DNA of 64,000 nucleotides. It comes from Fagopyrum homotropicum. Lineage: Eukaryota > Streptophyta > Magnoliopsida > Caryophyllales > Polygonaceae. The notes beneath the pieces were generated by a model. It saw only the letters and a list, made by a program, of their open reading frames with translations, was not told where the DNA came from and did no database searches. Location: positions 36,994,501-37,058,500 of the forward strand of contig BSWB01000006.1 of NCBI GenBank assembly GCA_033239125.1, given 5' to 3'. Positions 22,799 through 35,004 of this stretch are shown piece by piece (the first letter of the stretch is position 1; each line of letters opens with the position of its first letter). A program made the position numbers and the translations under genes.

Positions 22799-24412
22799 AA
22801 CAATTTGATTTAGTAGGCTTTTTTTAATTTTGTGTTTTGTAAATGTACCCCTTGAGATAAGAGTGTATAGAGCTTGAGAATAAATACAAAAGGTTGAGGT
22901 ATATTTACTTAATTGAAACATTAAAAAGCCTAGTTACTACTATAATTTTTCAAAAAGGCCTAGTTATCAAAATTGCCCATATTACTTTAGATGATTACCA
23001 ACATTTAGATTAAGCTAGTATTAGTTTACAGTGTCTTATGTGAATATTTAATAAATTAAAAAATATTTTATGTATATAATTGGTTTTATATAACGAAAAA
23101 ATGTTATTTTTATTTTTTGTAATAAATAGATATAATATGAAAACTAATAATAAGACAAATAATTAATAGAATGAAATTACTAATATAGTTTATTGATGTT
23201 TATCCATAAATCAGTAGGTCAACGATCAACATAACAAATATTAATCCGATAATACGTCCAATAGATGTATGATTTAATTTGTTAAATTTTTAAATATTTT
23301 ATTTATACAAGTTCTCAAAATGTCAATCTTACTTGATAATCTATGTGAAGTAATTTAGACTCATATATCAATAGGTCAACGACCCACATATATGTCAGTT
23401 AACGACCCACGTACCATATATTAATTCAGAGTGAATAAATATTATACTTGATCTTATCCCCATACCATATATTAATACGATATGAATAAATATTTATACA
23501 AGTTCACAAAATGACAGTCTTATTTGATGATCGATGTGAGATAATTTAGAACCACATACAAAAGATTAATTCGATCTTAGCCAAATGGACAAAAAATGTA
23601 TGATTTGTTTAAGTTTGCAAACCTTCTATTGATATAAGTTCTCAAAATGTGAGATAGTTTAGATTACGTACCAATAGATCAACAACCCATATAACATATA
23701 TTAATATGATATTAATAAATATTACAATTGATGTTAGCTAAAGTGAAAAAATGCATAATTTATTTAATTTATAAACCTTTTATTTATTCAAATTCTTACT
23801 TATTAATCCGATATGAATAAATATTATACTCGATCTTTTCGAAAAATCCGATCAATGTATGATTTGTTTAATCTTTAATATTTTATTTATGCAAATTATG
23901 AAAATGTAAGTCTTACCATATAACCGATGTGTGATGGTAAAATCCTTACAACTATGACCGAGTTAAACAAAATGGATAATAATGTTTTAGTAAAAAGTAA
24001 AATTTTATGTAATTTTTTTACCATTTTTTTTTTTATAATTTTATAGTTTAGTAAATATTTTTATAACTTAATTATAATTTAGTAAAAACAATATTACGAG
24101 AAAAAATAAAATAAAACTTCCCTACTGCATAATAATATTTTTCAAAATCTTCTTCTAAAGCAAATATTACCATGATAAAAAAATTACCCCTAAAAAAGAC
24201 ACCACAAAATAACTAACGTTACCAAAAATATTTGGGCAATTTTGGTATATAGGCCTTTTTGAGAAATTATAGTAGTAACTAGGCTTTTTAATGTTTCAAT
24301 TAAGTAAATGTACCCCAATTTTTATATTTATTTTCAAACTCTACACACTCTTCTCTCAAGGGGTACATTTACTAAACACAAAACTAGAAAAAGTCTAGTA
24401 AATAAAATTGTT
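22799..24412. mobile_element. Element with about 180-bp terminal inverted repeats
   Basis: The left arm (22799-22982) and right arm (24231-24412) are inverted copies, about 85 percent alike by eye. Shared words are AACAATTT at the tips, AAATGTACCCCTTGAGA, TTAATTGAAACATTAAAAAG and GCCTAGTTACTACTATAATT. Long inverted arms suggest a Mutator-like non-autonomous element or foldback element, but no target duplication could be fixed. The centre is AT-rich and noncoding, with degenerate tandem units about 190 bp long (for example AAAATGTCAATCTTA at 23317 and AAAATGACAGTCTTA at 23507). Confidence 0.7.
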
Positions 24413-25589
24413 TAAAAAAAAAAAATATTTTATACTGATTTTGTAGCTAACAGTTTTTATAATATAGGTTAAAAGCCCTGTGTTGAGTTTTTTTATAATC
24501 GACCAATCAAAAGTTTAAACAAAATATAAATAGAAAATTTAGGATTTAAAATATATTTTTATAACATATATATAGATAAGAATGAGTTACTAAACTTTTT
24601 TTTATATCGGTGATATAAATTAGTTTTTTTTAATTTATTAATTAAAATTAAAGATAAAAAATTAAATATTAATTATAAAATATAAAATAACATGAACCTA
24701 CTTTATCTATTACAAAAATATTAATTATGTTTATTCCCCCACAATTTCATTTTATTCTTACTTAACCTATATCATAAAGTAGAAATAAGCAAATTTGTAT
24801 TTAATACACGGTAATTTACAGCAACGAAAGGTGGTTCAACTAAATGTCACTAAAATTGACAGAAAAGCCAATTACCAATGTCATTTTTTTTTCAAAATCC
24901 AATTAAAGATATTGTAGGATAATTATTTATTTTCCTTCGACTTAAATTGACCAAAAACAGTGTTAGGCGAACACCCTAATTATTGGACAAAAGCCACCAA
25001 AATAAATCACATGTTCAAAGTTATTATCATATTATGTAACATCACACATGTAACCCAATACGTACAAGGTATAATAAATAAAGTTTTTTATAATTCGTGG
25101 TTCTCATTTACCTTATCCAACAAATTTTAGTCCCAACAATTTACGGGATTTTATTATAAACCAGAAAAAAAAAGAATATTCGGATAACAAAAGGGCATAA
25201 CTGTAAATCAGTAATTTTGGCAACGGCTAAAAGTGGGCGAAGAATACTCGTTGGGTACCCCAGGAATAGCCATCATCATAAGGGTGGGCCCCATGTTCCT
25301 CTCAAACTCTGTTGTCATGGCACGGGGCCCACCACGCGCCCTTTAAAGTTACTTTATCTCAGGCTTCGTTCAGGTAAAGGCAAGTATAACCATAGACCAT
25401 CTATTTGGGTTGCTATAAAACGTTTAAACAAGGAAACTGTGCTCGTATAAAACGCGTATAACCAAAATCCAATAATTCGGCCGTCTGACTTTCCGTAATG
25501 AATCAAGGTGAAATCTTTTTCCAACCGTTGAAATATATTGCCCCTAATAAAAATAGAGAAAGGAAAAAAAAATCTACGCTATGAGGAAT
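24413..25589. other. Upstream region of the RING-H2 gene, no gene of its own
   Basis: AT-rich to about 25200, then more mixed. A 77-codon ORF at 25217-25450 has no recognisable domain and is judged spurious. Possible core promoter elements are TATAAAACG near 25415 and TATAAAACGCG near 25447; which, if either, is used cannot be told. Confidence 0.4.
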
Positions 25590-26890
25590 TAGCCAAATCT
25601 TATTACCCATCTCTTTCTCCCTCTTAAGCTTCTCTAATTTTGCAGATTCTCCCCTCTTTCTGCCCTCAATCTTCGTCTACAAATCCTACAATCGAGTCGA
25701 TTTCGCCTCCCGAAGATCTATCGATCTGTGTTTCATTCCAAACTCCAAATTGTACGTTTTCTTCTTCTCTTAAATCAACTTTTTCTTCTCAATTTTTTCA
25801 TGTTTTAGGTTGCAGCTATTTTTTTCGAGGTAATTGTTTCAAGCATAGCGTTTTTTGATGAATGTTTGCGAGTTCATGGGTTCATAACAAAATCCGGCTA
25901 CGAACTGTGAGAAATATGATTTTATGGGTTTGAAGGGGGTTGCAAGATTACGAATTTAGGGCTGATTAGTGATGATATCCTGTGAAGAGGATTAATAATA
26001 CGCGTTTTTACAACCTGTTTCGGTTTTCTGCGTTTGTAGATGCGTACACTCTAGATGTTTGTTTTGATCTTCTGCTGATAGGGGTTCGTTTTGATTGCAG
26101 AAATTGCCGACTAATTCAGGGTTGCACTTACCTTGGAAAGCTGTAAAGGCAGGATCTTTGGATGTGTTGATGATCGTAATTCATAGGGTACCTTCTCTTC
26201 GATTTTAGATATTTTAATTTGTATTAACCAAAGCTAATGTTTCTAGACTTATTTGTATGGTTGTGATCTCCTTTTTCCTGCTTTTAAGCATATGTTAGGT
26301 TTGTTTGCTATTAAGCTTGATCATGGCTACAAAATCAAGGCTTTGTGTTGTTCCACCAGCCCTGTTTTTGGTAACTTATGCAAATTCTAGTTGTCTGTTT
26401 ATGTGGGAAATCAATAACAAACTAGTTCTGAATTCTGATCCTTTTTTGTGTAATGAATGCACATAATCTGCGGAAATATTTTTTAAATATGACATGTGCT
26501 ATGATGACATGAGAAGTTTGAGGTTTTCAATCTATAGTTTTGGCTCCATGCCATTGTTTGTATGTTCTACATAGTATCTTTTTGTGAGTTAAAGCCTATT
26601 TATGCTCATTTCCGTTGCTTTCCCCATCCCAACGCTTTTGGTAACTACTGCACATTCGGATGCGAGGGAGCCCCGTGCCATTGATTATATGAATGCTCTA
26701 TGTATACGTGGGAAGTTGGAGGTTTGCAAAGTATAATTTTTGCTTTTTGTCTTAGAAAGTTGTACAAGTTTTTGTTGTTGTGCTGCTGCTCATTCGTATA
26801 TGACCAAGAATAGTGCAATCACGCAAGGCTTTCTGTTTTTCTATTCGCTCATAATCAAACCTTTTTTGGGTGAATAGGTAACTTGCAAAC
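25590..26890 (+). promoter_or_regulatory. Probable spliced 5' leader of the RING-H2 gene
   Basis: The stretch from about 25590 is CT-rich like a plant 5' UTR. A donor candidate GTACGT follows 25754, an acceptor TTTTGATTGCAG ends at 26100, a donor GTACCTTC follows about 26187, and an acceptor GTGAATAG ends at 26877, thirteen bases before the ATG. So two leader introns are plausible. None is proven from sequence alone. Confidence 0.45.
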
Positions 26891-28896
26891 ATGAATCCAA
26901 GGAATATGCTGAACAATAACCAGATAATCGAATTTGAAGTTGCACAGCAAATGCAGAATCAGCAACACCCTGAGCCCTACATTCTTTTGGGGAGCACACC
27001 AACTTTTCCTCAGTCGAGTGCTCATCAGATTTTACCAATTGCAGGGAACATCAGTAACTTTGATCCCCATCGCTTACCTGAGCACCAAGATAGAACATCA
27101 TTGTACAGAGTACCGCAGTATGCTCACCAAGTTCATTCTGTACCAAATCCTGAGCTCGGGATTCCTACTCCAAATACCTTTTATAATCCGTACATGAACC
27201 CTACATCTGGTCCTAGGATGTTCTCTACTCCTATTAACCATGGCTCCATGGATCAGTTGCCATCTTCTAGTAATTTTGGATCCACTGCACGACACGTTAG
27301 TGGTTATGGAGTTAACAGTTTCCCACCTCATGGTTTTCAAAGCTCGTCCAAGAGAAATGGTGCGGACGGTTTCATGGGAAATATCCAATATCTCAACACT
27401 CCTAATGCACCAAGTACTGTAGCAATGCCTCCTTTGAACATAGGTCATTATGATGGCGGGGTCGCCATTTTAGATGCCTCTTTTCCTTTGCCTGAGTTTA
27501 GAGGTATGTCTTCATCCCACTTAACCGGTTTATTTATAAAAAGAAGTTACTTTTGACGATTTCTAATGCAGAATCATGATCATTTGGTTCCAGGAAATTA
27601 CATTGGTCAATCCTTTCGGCCTCCTACTTCAACCTGGTCCGAGCGTTTACCAAACGGTGGTGGTGATACTAGCACTTTGGCATTTAATCGTCCACCAGTC
27701 TCGCCTTATTTTGAAGGTAAAATGGTTTCTTAACCATTTGATTTCCTCAAACTTCCAAGAATGCAATTTCAAGACTGACAGAGGTTTCTGTTATTCATGA
27801 AGGTGCAAGTACTAGCAGAGGCTCTCAGAATCTTCCTCGTTATACTCCCATGCTTCACCCGGTACACGAGTTTCATCCACCTCAAGTAATTCATGGAGCA
27901 AGTAGATATAATGTCAATTACCGCCCTCCAGTTGCATCAAGTTCTGGTAGACATCATGTTAATAACACCATGCAGTATGCTAGCATGGGTCTTCCTCAAC
28001 AAGGACGCGAGACAGTGCCTCCGCCACCTGGCATTAGGATATACCGATCACATAGAAGAAATGTCACCCCTGATGGTATTCATAGGATTCCCAATCTTCC
28101 TCATTTGAGACTTGTGGATGAGGTAATCTCCTTCTTCCCCTTTTCTCCATGGCACTATATTGCATATTGCTAAATATCATCTGAATACTGACATATGACA
28201 CCTTTGATTCTTGTAGGGGGTAATCTTTGAATTTTCCAGTCATTATGACATGAACAATGCCACTGATCATCACAGAGATATGCGACTAGATATTGATTAC
28301 ATGTCGTATGAGGTCAGTTATAATAATTTGAGATGCAATATGATCCGAACAGTAACTAGTTTGATCAGTCTTGAAATGCAGTTCGATTGTTGTTTCTCGT
28401 ACAGGAGTTGCTTGCTTTGAGTGAGCGAATTGGCGATGTTAAAACAGGGCTCTCTGAAGATGACATCAGTGCTCACATTAAAAGTCGAGTGCATAGATCA
28501 TCTATGGCTTGTATAGATCTAGAAGTACCCTGCAGTGACGAGAAGAACGACTCCTGCGTGATATGTCAGGTAACTAACTCTCCCAGAGATTAAGGGCTCG
28601 TTTGGAAGCACTAAGAATCATTCCTGGTGTTGGAATGATTCCGAATCAATAAAAAACTATGTTTGTTTAGAGGTTTTGTAACACTGAGATTTTTTGTATA
28701 AATAATAACCGTATGAATACATTTATGGTTACAGGATGAGTACGAAGACAAGGACAGGATAGGAAGCCTGGAGTGCGGACATGAATACCATGTCGAGTGC
28801 TTAAAGAAATGGCTGCCGGTGAAAAATATATGCCCAATCTGTAAAGCAACGGGAGTGAACGTATTGCAGAAGAAGAAGAGTGGCCAGATCCAATGA
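26891..28896 (+). CDS. RING-H2 finger E3 ubiquitin-protein ligase, 492 aa
   Basis: Predicted exons: 26891-27503, 27594-27716, 27803-28122, 28217-28312, 28405-28569, 28735-28896. All introns are GT-AG and the joined frame is open to TGA at 28894. Residues 1-300 are a low-complexity Pro/Asn/Ser/His-rich region. A conserved helix (LLALSERIGDVKTGLSEDDI) precedes the C-terminal RING-H2: C435, C438, C453, H455, H458, C461, C472, C475 (C-x2-C-x14-C-x-H-x2-H-x2-C-x10-C-x2-C), with W465 at the usual E2-contact place. Such proteins pass ubiquitin from an E2 to a substrate. The layout (long disordered N-terminus, GL-E-I helix, terminal RING) fits the MBR/HIP1/ZFP1 class of plant ligases. The substrate is unknown. 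The last intron splits the RING after the first C-x2-C. Confidence 0.9.
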
Positions 28897-29547
28897 AGAT
28901 GGTCGTTTAGGGGAGTGTTTGTTACTCAGCTGGTTTGTATCTTTATATATATACATGATACGCGGCTGTCAAAAATGATGAGAAAAACTAAAAACCAATC
29001 TACAAAAAAAAAAAAAAAAAGGGTGTGCAACCATGCTATATTTGCAAAGACACCCTTGATATTTCAACTTATGTTGCCCTGCCCCTCTAAACTCAAGATG
29101 GGATTGTACAGACATTATACTTGCAGGGTGGTTTCATTTTAAACTAAATTTCTCATATTCATCTATTGCTCTGAGCCAAGGCCATATCTGATGTCTATTG
29201 TAATTCATCGTTTGGATTTGGCTAGTAAGAAATAAATGCATTTTCAAAATTTGGAGATACCTCAGTCTTGAAAGAATATGCAAATTTTCTTGAGTTATGA
29301 TTCACTCAAAGCAAAAGAACTTCCCACAATTGACGGACCATGATTCTCTTTCATTTTCACACAAAGCTACTATCAGAATTGTATTTTGTTGTTAATAATT
29401 ATGGAGTCATTTGAATGTAATTAGAACGTTTTGCTCTTAAATTGGGATATCAACTTGGTGAATTTTGAAGTACTCATTTTATTGAGCTTTCCTCCTCACT
29501 AAGGATCGAAAATCATTTAAGTTTATGGGGGTGTTTGTTTGGCAATA
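28897..29547. other. 3' UTR and downstream spacer of the RING-H2 gene
   Basis: No gene. A possible polyadenylation signal AATAAA lies near 29231. The sequence GTGTTTGTTTGG occurs at 29531, just outside the hAT element that follows. Confidence 0.4.
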
Positions 29548-29935
29548 AACAATAGTAGGGTTGGGCCGGGACTGGACGAGATGGAGGTCGTACCGTCCCG
29601 TAAATTATAAGTAGGACAAGACGAGATTTGCAACTTTTTTTTTCCGTCCCTGCGGGCCTTGTCCCACATGGGACAGAACGGGCCTAATTTTGCAAAAATT
29701 ATGCACTGATTATATTCAACATTTGTACATATTTCTTTCATGTTTAAAGACACAAATGAAAAGAAAAACCCGATACCGAATTACTGATTCAAGAGACCTA
29801 CATTAGTAGTTAGTACAATCAAAACAAATACAAGTTACACCAAAGTGTGTCTTACCGATCACATTAAAAAAACCTAGCGTTGCACTACACTAATGATAGT
29901 TTACAAAAGATAACATTCTTTTACATGTTGTGATC

Positions 29936-31419
29936 TGATAGGTAATGAAATCACTATCGTATCTAGGTAGTTTTAGCATGTTTTTAGAGTCCATTGGTTG
30001 TATTGTCTTGCTACTTTGTAAATCTAGATGAAGGAGTCAAACATGAAGATTTCTATGGATTTAGCAACATTTGAAAGAGAAAGTAGAAAAGAAGATCAAG
30101 ACGACCTTCTATCGGCTACTCGCTAGCCGCCCCGCGGCAACATGCCGCACCCTGCGCTCCTCCAGCGCCTCGCCAGCGCCCTGATGCCCCTTGTCACCGC
30201 CCCAGCGTCGGCCTTTCACTGCACCCGCGGTGACACCGCGTTGAGACCCATGCCAGCGCCCCTACGCCCCTTGCATGCCGACTGAGAAGCTCAAGAGATT
30301 GTGTCACCGCCCTCACAGTGACATTGGGCTGCACTTGCGCCTAGACGACAGAAACGTCAAAAGCTGAAGAGTCAAGCGTTTCAAGAGCATTGAAGACGCC
30401 GCCCCTGCGGCACTCCCATCCCTCCCCCGTGGCTAAGTTGAAGATGGAGCGTTTTGCACTAAACCGTCCCGCGACTCCCAGACCCGCGCCCGCGGTTGTG
30501 CAACAAACGTAATAACTTTGGTTGTTTAAACTCTCGCTTTATGGCCATTAAGGTGACGGTTTAGACAACCCATTTACGGCAATTTAGTATCCTAGGTATT
30601 ATAAATAGAGATGCTAGGGTGATGTTAGAATCATCTCTTTTTCATAAAAAACTTCTATTTTGTCATTTGTCTTTTCTTAGTTTTTGTATGGAGTGCTAAA
30701 GTTTCCTTGCTATATTGGGTTGATTGAACCTTTCATACAAGCTTGTTGTAAGTCTTATTAAATAGAAGTTTTATTCAAGTCATATTTGTGTTATATTTCT
30801 AGTTTCTAACTTTGTTTGTGTATTGTTTTTCTACCTAGTTTGATCACCTAAGTAGTTTATTCTCATGCAAAATGCTAAGGTTAATTGGTTCCGGATTCGG
30901 GTAATTAATCCAATATCAAACACAATAGGTATTAACGGTTTGTGAATATCTTTGTGAAAAGGAATATAAATATATAATCAAGATTAACGGGTTGTTTATC
31001 TTTTATGTATCTCTTTATCTTTGTTTGAATGCTAACTTGTTATTTGATCTTGTATGTTTATAAATTAGAGAACTTGTTAAGTTATATTAATGCCGGTTAA
31101 GTTATATGATCAAAATGAGAACAAATGCTTGAAGACTTCTAAAAAGAACCAACCAAGCTGCGTGAAAGTGGATATCTAACCTAGTGTAGTGTTTTCCTCT
31201 TAATATTATCATCATTTTTGCTTTGCTTTTGTCTTGTTATGTTAACAAATTCAAACCCCTCCTTTGTTACTTATAATTGACAATTCATTCTCATTTGCGC
31301 TTTAATCATACTCTCACTCTCTTGGGTTCGACCCTTACTTAATCATTATACTTGTGTTTATTAAGTTTGGAATTCACTTTAATAAGATAATAAAAGACTG
31401 TATGAAATTACACTTGTCA
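29936..31419 (+). mobile_element. Solo LTR 3, 1484 bp, in hAT copy B
   Basis: Begins TGATAGGTAATG and ends ACACTTGTCA, flanked by the exact 5-bp duplication TGATC (29931-29935 and 31420-31424). hAT copy A gives the empty site near 21580-21590. No coding domain. A GC-rich block at about 30120-30500 repeats GCCGCCCC/CAGCGCC words. The block CTCTCTTGGGTTCGACCCTT near 31317 resembles the U5 region of Athila/Ogre-type gypsy LTRs. Orientation is inferred from that block. Confidence 0.8.
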
Positions 31420-31474
31420 TGATCCTTCAACTATGCATGGCCTATGTGACTCTTATGAAATAACATATATTGTC

Positions 31475-34121
31475 TGTAATAACCGAAAATTTTAAACTAT
31501 GTTAAGTACCGGAACAAAACGGATTGCTGATCCACCAATGTTTATTCTTTTAAATAAAAAATAAACGATAATAAATTCTATCATTTTATGTGACCTTGAT
31601 TCACATAAAATGATAACTTAAATAATTCCGTAAATAATTCCGTAGATAATCCCGTAATTAATCCCGTACCTTTAACGGTTCCGGGTGATTAATTGATCTT
31701 TCAGCCTTTGGTTTATTTGATGAGTTGGCCCAAAAGACCCGGCCCAAAACCATTTACAACCAGCCCATCATCTAACAATTTCCTTAAACCTAATTAACTT
31801 TAACCTAATCAACTTAACCCTAAACTAATCATAACCTAACCATTCCTTACCTATTCGATAAGAAGACGTACTGCCGCTGGCCGCCTGCCGTTTCTACCCT
31901 GCGCAACAACCCACACAGTCCCGAACCAGCCTCAACCGCGAGCAAGTAGCAACACCACCGCACCCAGGTCCCGTCCGCCGGTTCTGCCGACCACCAACAA
32001 CAGCAACCGTCTCTCTGCGCCGGAACCTGCTTCATCTTCAGCGGCCGGCAATCAGCAGGCGCCACCCCAATCGCTTCCTACCGCCTTCTGCACTGGACGC
32101 CGGAGCCTCGACGCTGACCCCAACTCACTGCCGACCCCCATCGAAAACGAGACAAGGCCTGGTAGGTCGAGCCTTTCTTCAACTCGCTGCAGACGACCGT
32201 TCCACACACCAAAGATCACCCTCAGCACTTGATCGAGACCTCCTTGCCGCCTGGGACTGATGCTGTTCGCCAACGCCCTGCACACCGAGCTGCTGTTGTG
32301 TGCCTTCGAACAACCGCCAGAAGAGGGGAGAGCATTCTTCCATCTGTTACAGAAGGTGACTGCGTACCAAGACTTAATGCGGACTCCCCGTGCGGTGATC
32401 GTTACAGCAGCACGTGTCCTCCTCGTGGTTACGAGTCCGGTAGGTGAAGTTGATCCTCTGATGTTCCTTTTACAGCAACTATAAGATGTTGTATGATTAT
32501 AGATGGATGTATAAATGAACCTAGGATGTTTATATTAAGTTGCATAAGTGGTAATCTGTGAGATTCGAACTTGAGACCTTCAGACCATGGTAAATAAGAG
32601 AGACTGCTGGCAGTGAGACTCGAACCTAGGACCTTATTCTTCTTAAGAAAATTTCAGTTTTGTGAGCTGAAACTACTAACTTTGAACCCGTTTTTGGGTA
32701 GCTTAGATCGAACATCCACCGTTGAATTTTTTATATATTGGAGATAGAAATATGTAGTATACTGTGTCAAAATTTGTGAGAAAGTTAACGGTCGGATTAG
32801 AACTTATAAGGACTCGAAGTAGGACACATGGGCTGTTTTTACAGCAGAGGAAAATTGGCTAAGTATGGAAATTTTCAGCTTTTATACCAACTTTGGAGAT
32901 TTATGGGAAGAGTTATGAGTAAGTATTTTTGAGAGATCCTTACCCCGATATTTAGTATGCATATCATAGAGGATCTAAGATTGTATTTTGGAATTTTTAT
33001 AACCTTATCCAAGCGGCGTTTATGAACCCAAAATCAGGCTTTAACGACTATGGTATAAATTAAGAATGTGCGATAACTCTTATAAAACCTTACTAAATCC
33101 TTACTAAACTTTTCAATAAGAACTAGATTATGGACAAAGGTTCTAGAAGAAAATGTTAGAACTAAATGATAGACTTTGAGAATTTTCGGCACTAAGGGTA
33201 AAATGGTCTTTTACCGTAAGAGAGTTTTTCCGTAATTCCTTCGCAAGAGGTTGGACATCTGGATATGATTTTGATCCACATGCCTTATATGACAGGCGTT
33301 TGAGTTACCACGGGTTCGGACCGAGTTGAGATTTGAGAAAGCGAATTTTGATCAAGGTAAGTCCTTGCGACTTACTTAGCTAGTTTTCGGATGTTAGTTG
33401 AGTGATAATAGTGGTGTGTGTACCATGTGTGTTATAATAACAACTTGTTAGGACGACCGTCGTTGTTATGTGTTAAGGCCCAAGTGTATGTATAACGGGC
33501 CGTGACATCACTGCCCAGCTCTGCCAGGAGACTGGGAGGTTCTCTATACCCAGACCATACAGGTACACGGTGAGATGCATCGGATCCACTCCTGATGGGT
33601 ACACGGGGGCGGAGGCGAGGTTTGGGAATCCCTCGTGTCACAAAATAAGTATCATTAGAGTGAATGACTTAAATGAAGATAATAAATGGATTGTTTGAAA
33701 GCATGATGAGTGTTTATCATTTTATGTGTGTGTGTGCTATTATTATTCTTTTAATGTTTAGATAACTAGCTAATGGTTGTTTTGTTGTGGTTTTAGATTT
33801 ACAGCACATTAGAACAGCAGCTGAGTGATCCGGAAGTAGTGGTCAGCCGGGTCTCCGTACTCCTTAGAGTGGGGTTGGGTGTTTACCTTATGGTTTCTTT
33901 CTTCTTGTTAAAGACAGCTAGTTTTTTTTTGTGGTTTAAGTACTATAGGCTGTTAGACGTTGTTGCATTCATCTCTCTAAAATACTATTCTATAAATTTC
34001 GGTTTTTCTTATTTGTGTCTTGTTGCAAGATCCTAGTAAAATTGTTGTCAAATTGAGGTCGGGACCCATTGTGAGGTCCTAACCAGTAATGTCCCGAGTT
34101 CTGAGAATTCGGGGTGTTACA
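31475..34121 (-). mobile_element. Solo LTR 4, 2647 bp, distant relative of solo LTRs 1 and 2, in hAT copy B
   Basis: Starts TGTAATAACCG and ends CGGGGTGTTACA, flanked by the exact 5-bp duplication TTGTC (31470-31474 and 34122-34126). On the minus strand it starts TGTAACACCCCGAATTCTC. It shares the terminal block and an internal block (GGGAGGTTCTCTA near 33534, TACACGGG near 33599) with LTRs 1 and 2 but is otherwise divergent. A GC-rich stretch (31860-32460) has several short ORFs with no recognisable domain. Two tRNA B-box-like words lie near 32570 and 32620. Confidence 0.8.
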
Positions 34122-34506
34122 TTGTCAAGTACCGTCAATCTGAAAAATTAGAATATTAATTGAAAATATTCTAATTAATATTATTGTACGGTAGTGAGTA
34201 TAAGTGTGAAACCGTATAAGGCAATTATTGATTATTACTCTTCTAGTATTTCATTATTTTTATACTTCTTATCAATATAAAATTATAATATATATATATA
34301 TATATATCCCTATATAATATTTGTAAAAATATAAAATATTATTTTATATGTTTATACGCGGGACAGGACGAGACTAACCAATGAGAAGCTTCCGTCCCGC
34401 AAATTTTTCACGGGACCGGATACAAATTTTTTTTCAAAAATCCCATCAGGATCGGGACGGGATTTATGCCCACCCTTAAACAATAGTGTTTATGAGTGTT
34501 TAGTAG

Positions 34507-34866
34507 TAAGCATGTCCACGGGTCGGACCCGCCGGGTCGACGGGTCCGACCCGCCGGGTCAAGGGTCCGGGAAGGGCGACCCATACCCTGACCCGTATAA
34601 ATGGCCGACCCGCCGGGTTGGCGACCCGCCGGGTCACGGGTCAGACCCGGCGGGTCGGCCCTTTCGTTTTAAAAGCCTTTTTTATAAATAAAAAAAAAAA
34701 AATTGACCCGCCGGGTCGACCCTTTTAGGCATTTTTTTTATTTTTTTTTTAAAAAATGAGGTTTTGCGGGTCGACCCGCCGGGTCACGGGTAAGGATCTC
34801 CTTGACCCTTACCCGTACCCGTAACCCGCCGGGTCACGGGTGACCCGTGACCCGTGGACATGCTTA
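34507..34866. mobile_element. hAT-type MITE, 360 bp, rich in CCGGGT palindromes
   Basis: Perfect 18-bp terminal inverted repeats TAAGCATGTCCACGGGTC, exact 8-bp duplication TTTAGTAG (34499-34506 and 34867-34874). The inside is packed with GACCCGCCGGGTC and its half-sites in both orientations, plus two A/T homopolymer tracts in the centre. No ORF. It lies just 20 bp from the end of hAT copy B. Confidence 0.92.
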
Positions 34867-35004
34867 TTTAGTAGTGTAAGGATTTTAACTAGTGTTTGTC
34901 TAGTCAATAAACACTAGTGAGTAGTGTTTTCGGATGTGTTTTTGCAACACTACGTCTAACAAGGGTTTTTCAGCCTAAACTAGTGTGTTTATTATACAAT
35001 TACT

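Larger units (their letters stand above)
29556..34478. mobile_element. hAT-like non-autonomous element, copy B, split by two solo LTRs
   Basis: Exact 8-bp duplication AACAATAG at 29548-29555 and 34479-34486. Ends TAGGGTTGGGC and (inward from the right) TAAGGGTGGGC, with subterminal CCGTCCCG words. Own sequence is 29556-29935, about 31425-31474 and 34127-34478, roughly 0.8 kb and noncoding. The order is that of copy A reversed. It is interrupted by solo LTRs at 29936-31419 and 31475-34121. Confidence 0.85.

Noticed and set aside
25217..25450. 77-codon ORF upstream of the RING-H2 gene
   Set aside because: No domain, odd composition, lies in the promoter region; open by chance.
31847..32484. 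GC-rich short ORFs on both strands
   Set aside because: Inside solo LTR 4; GC-rich LTR stretches of this kind open frames by chance.
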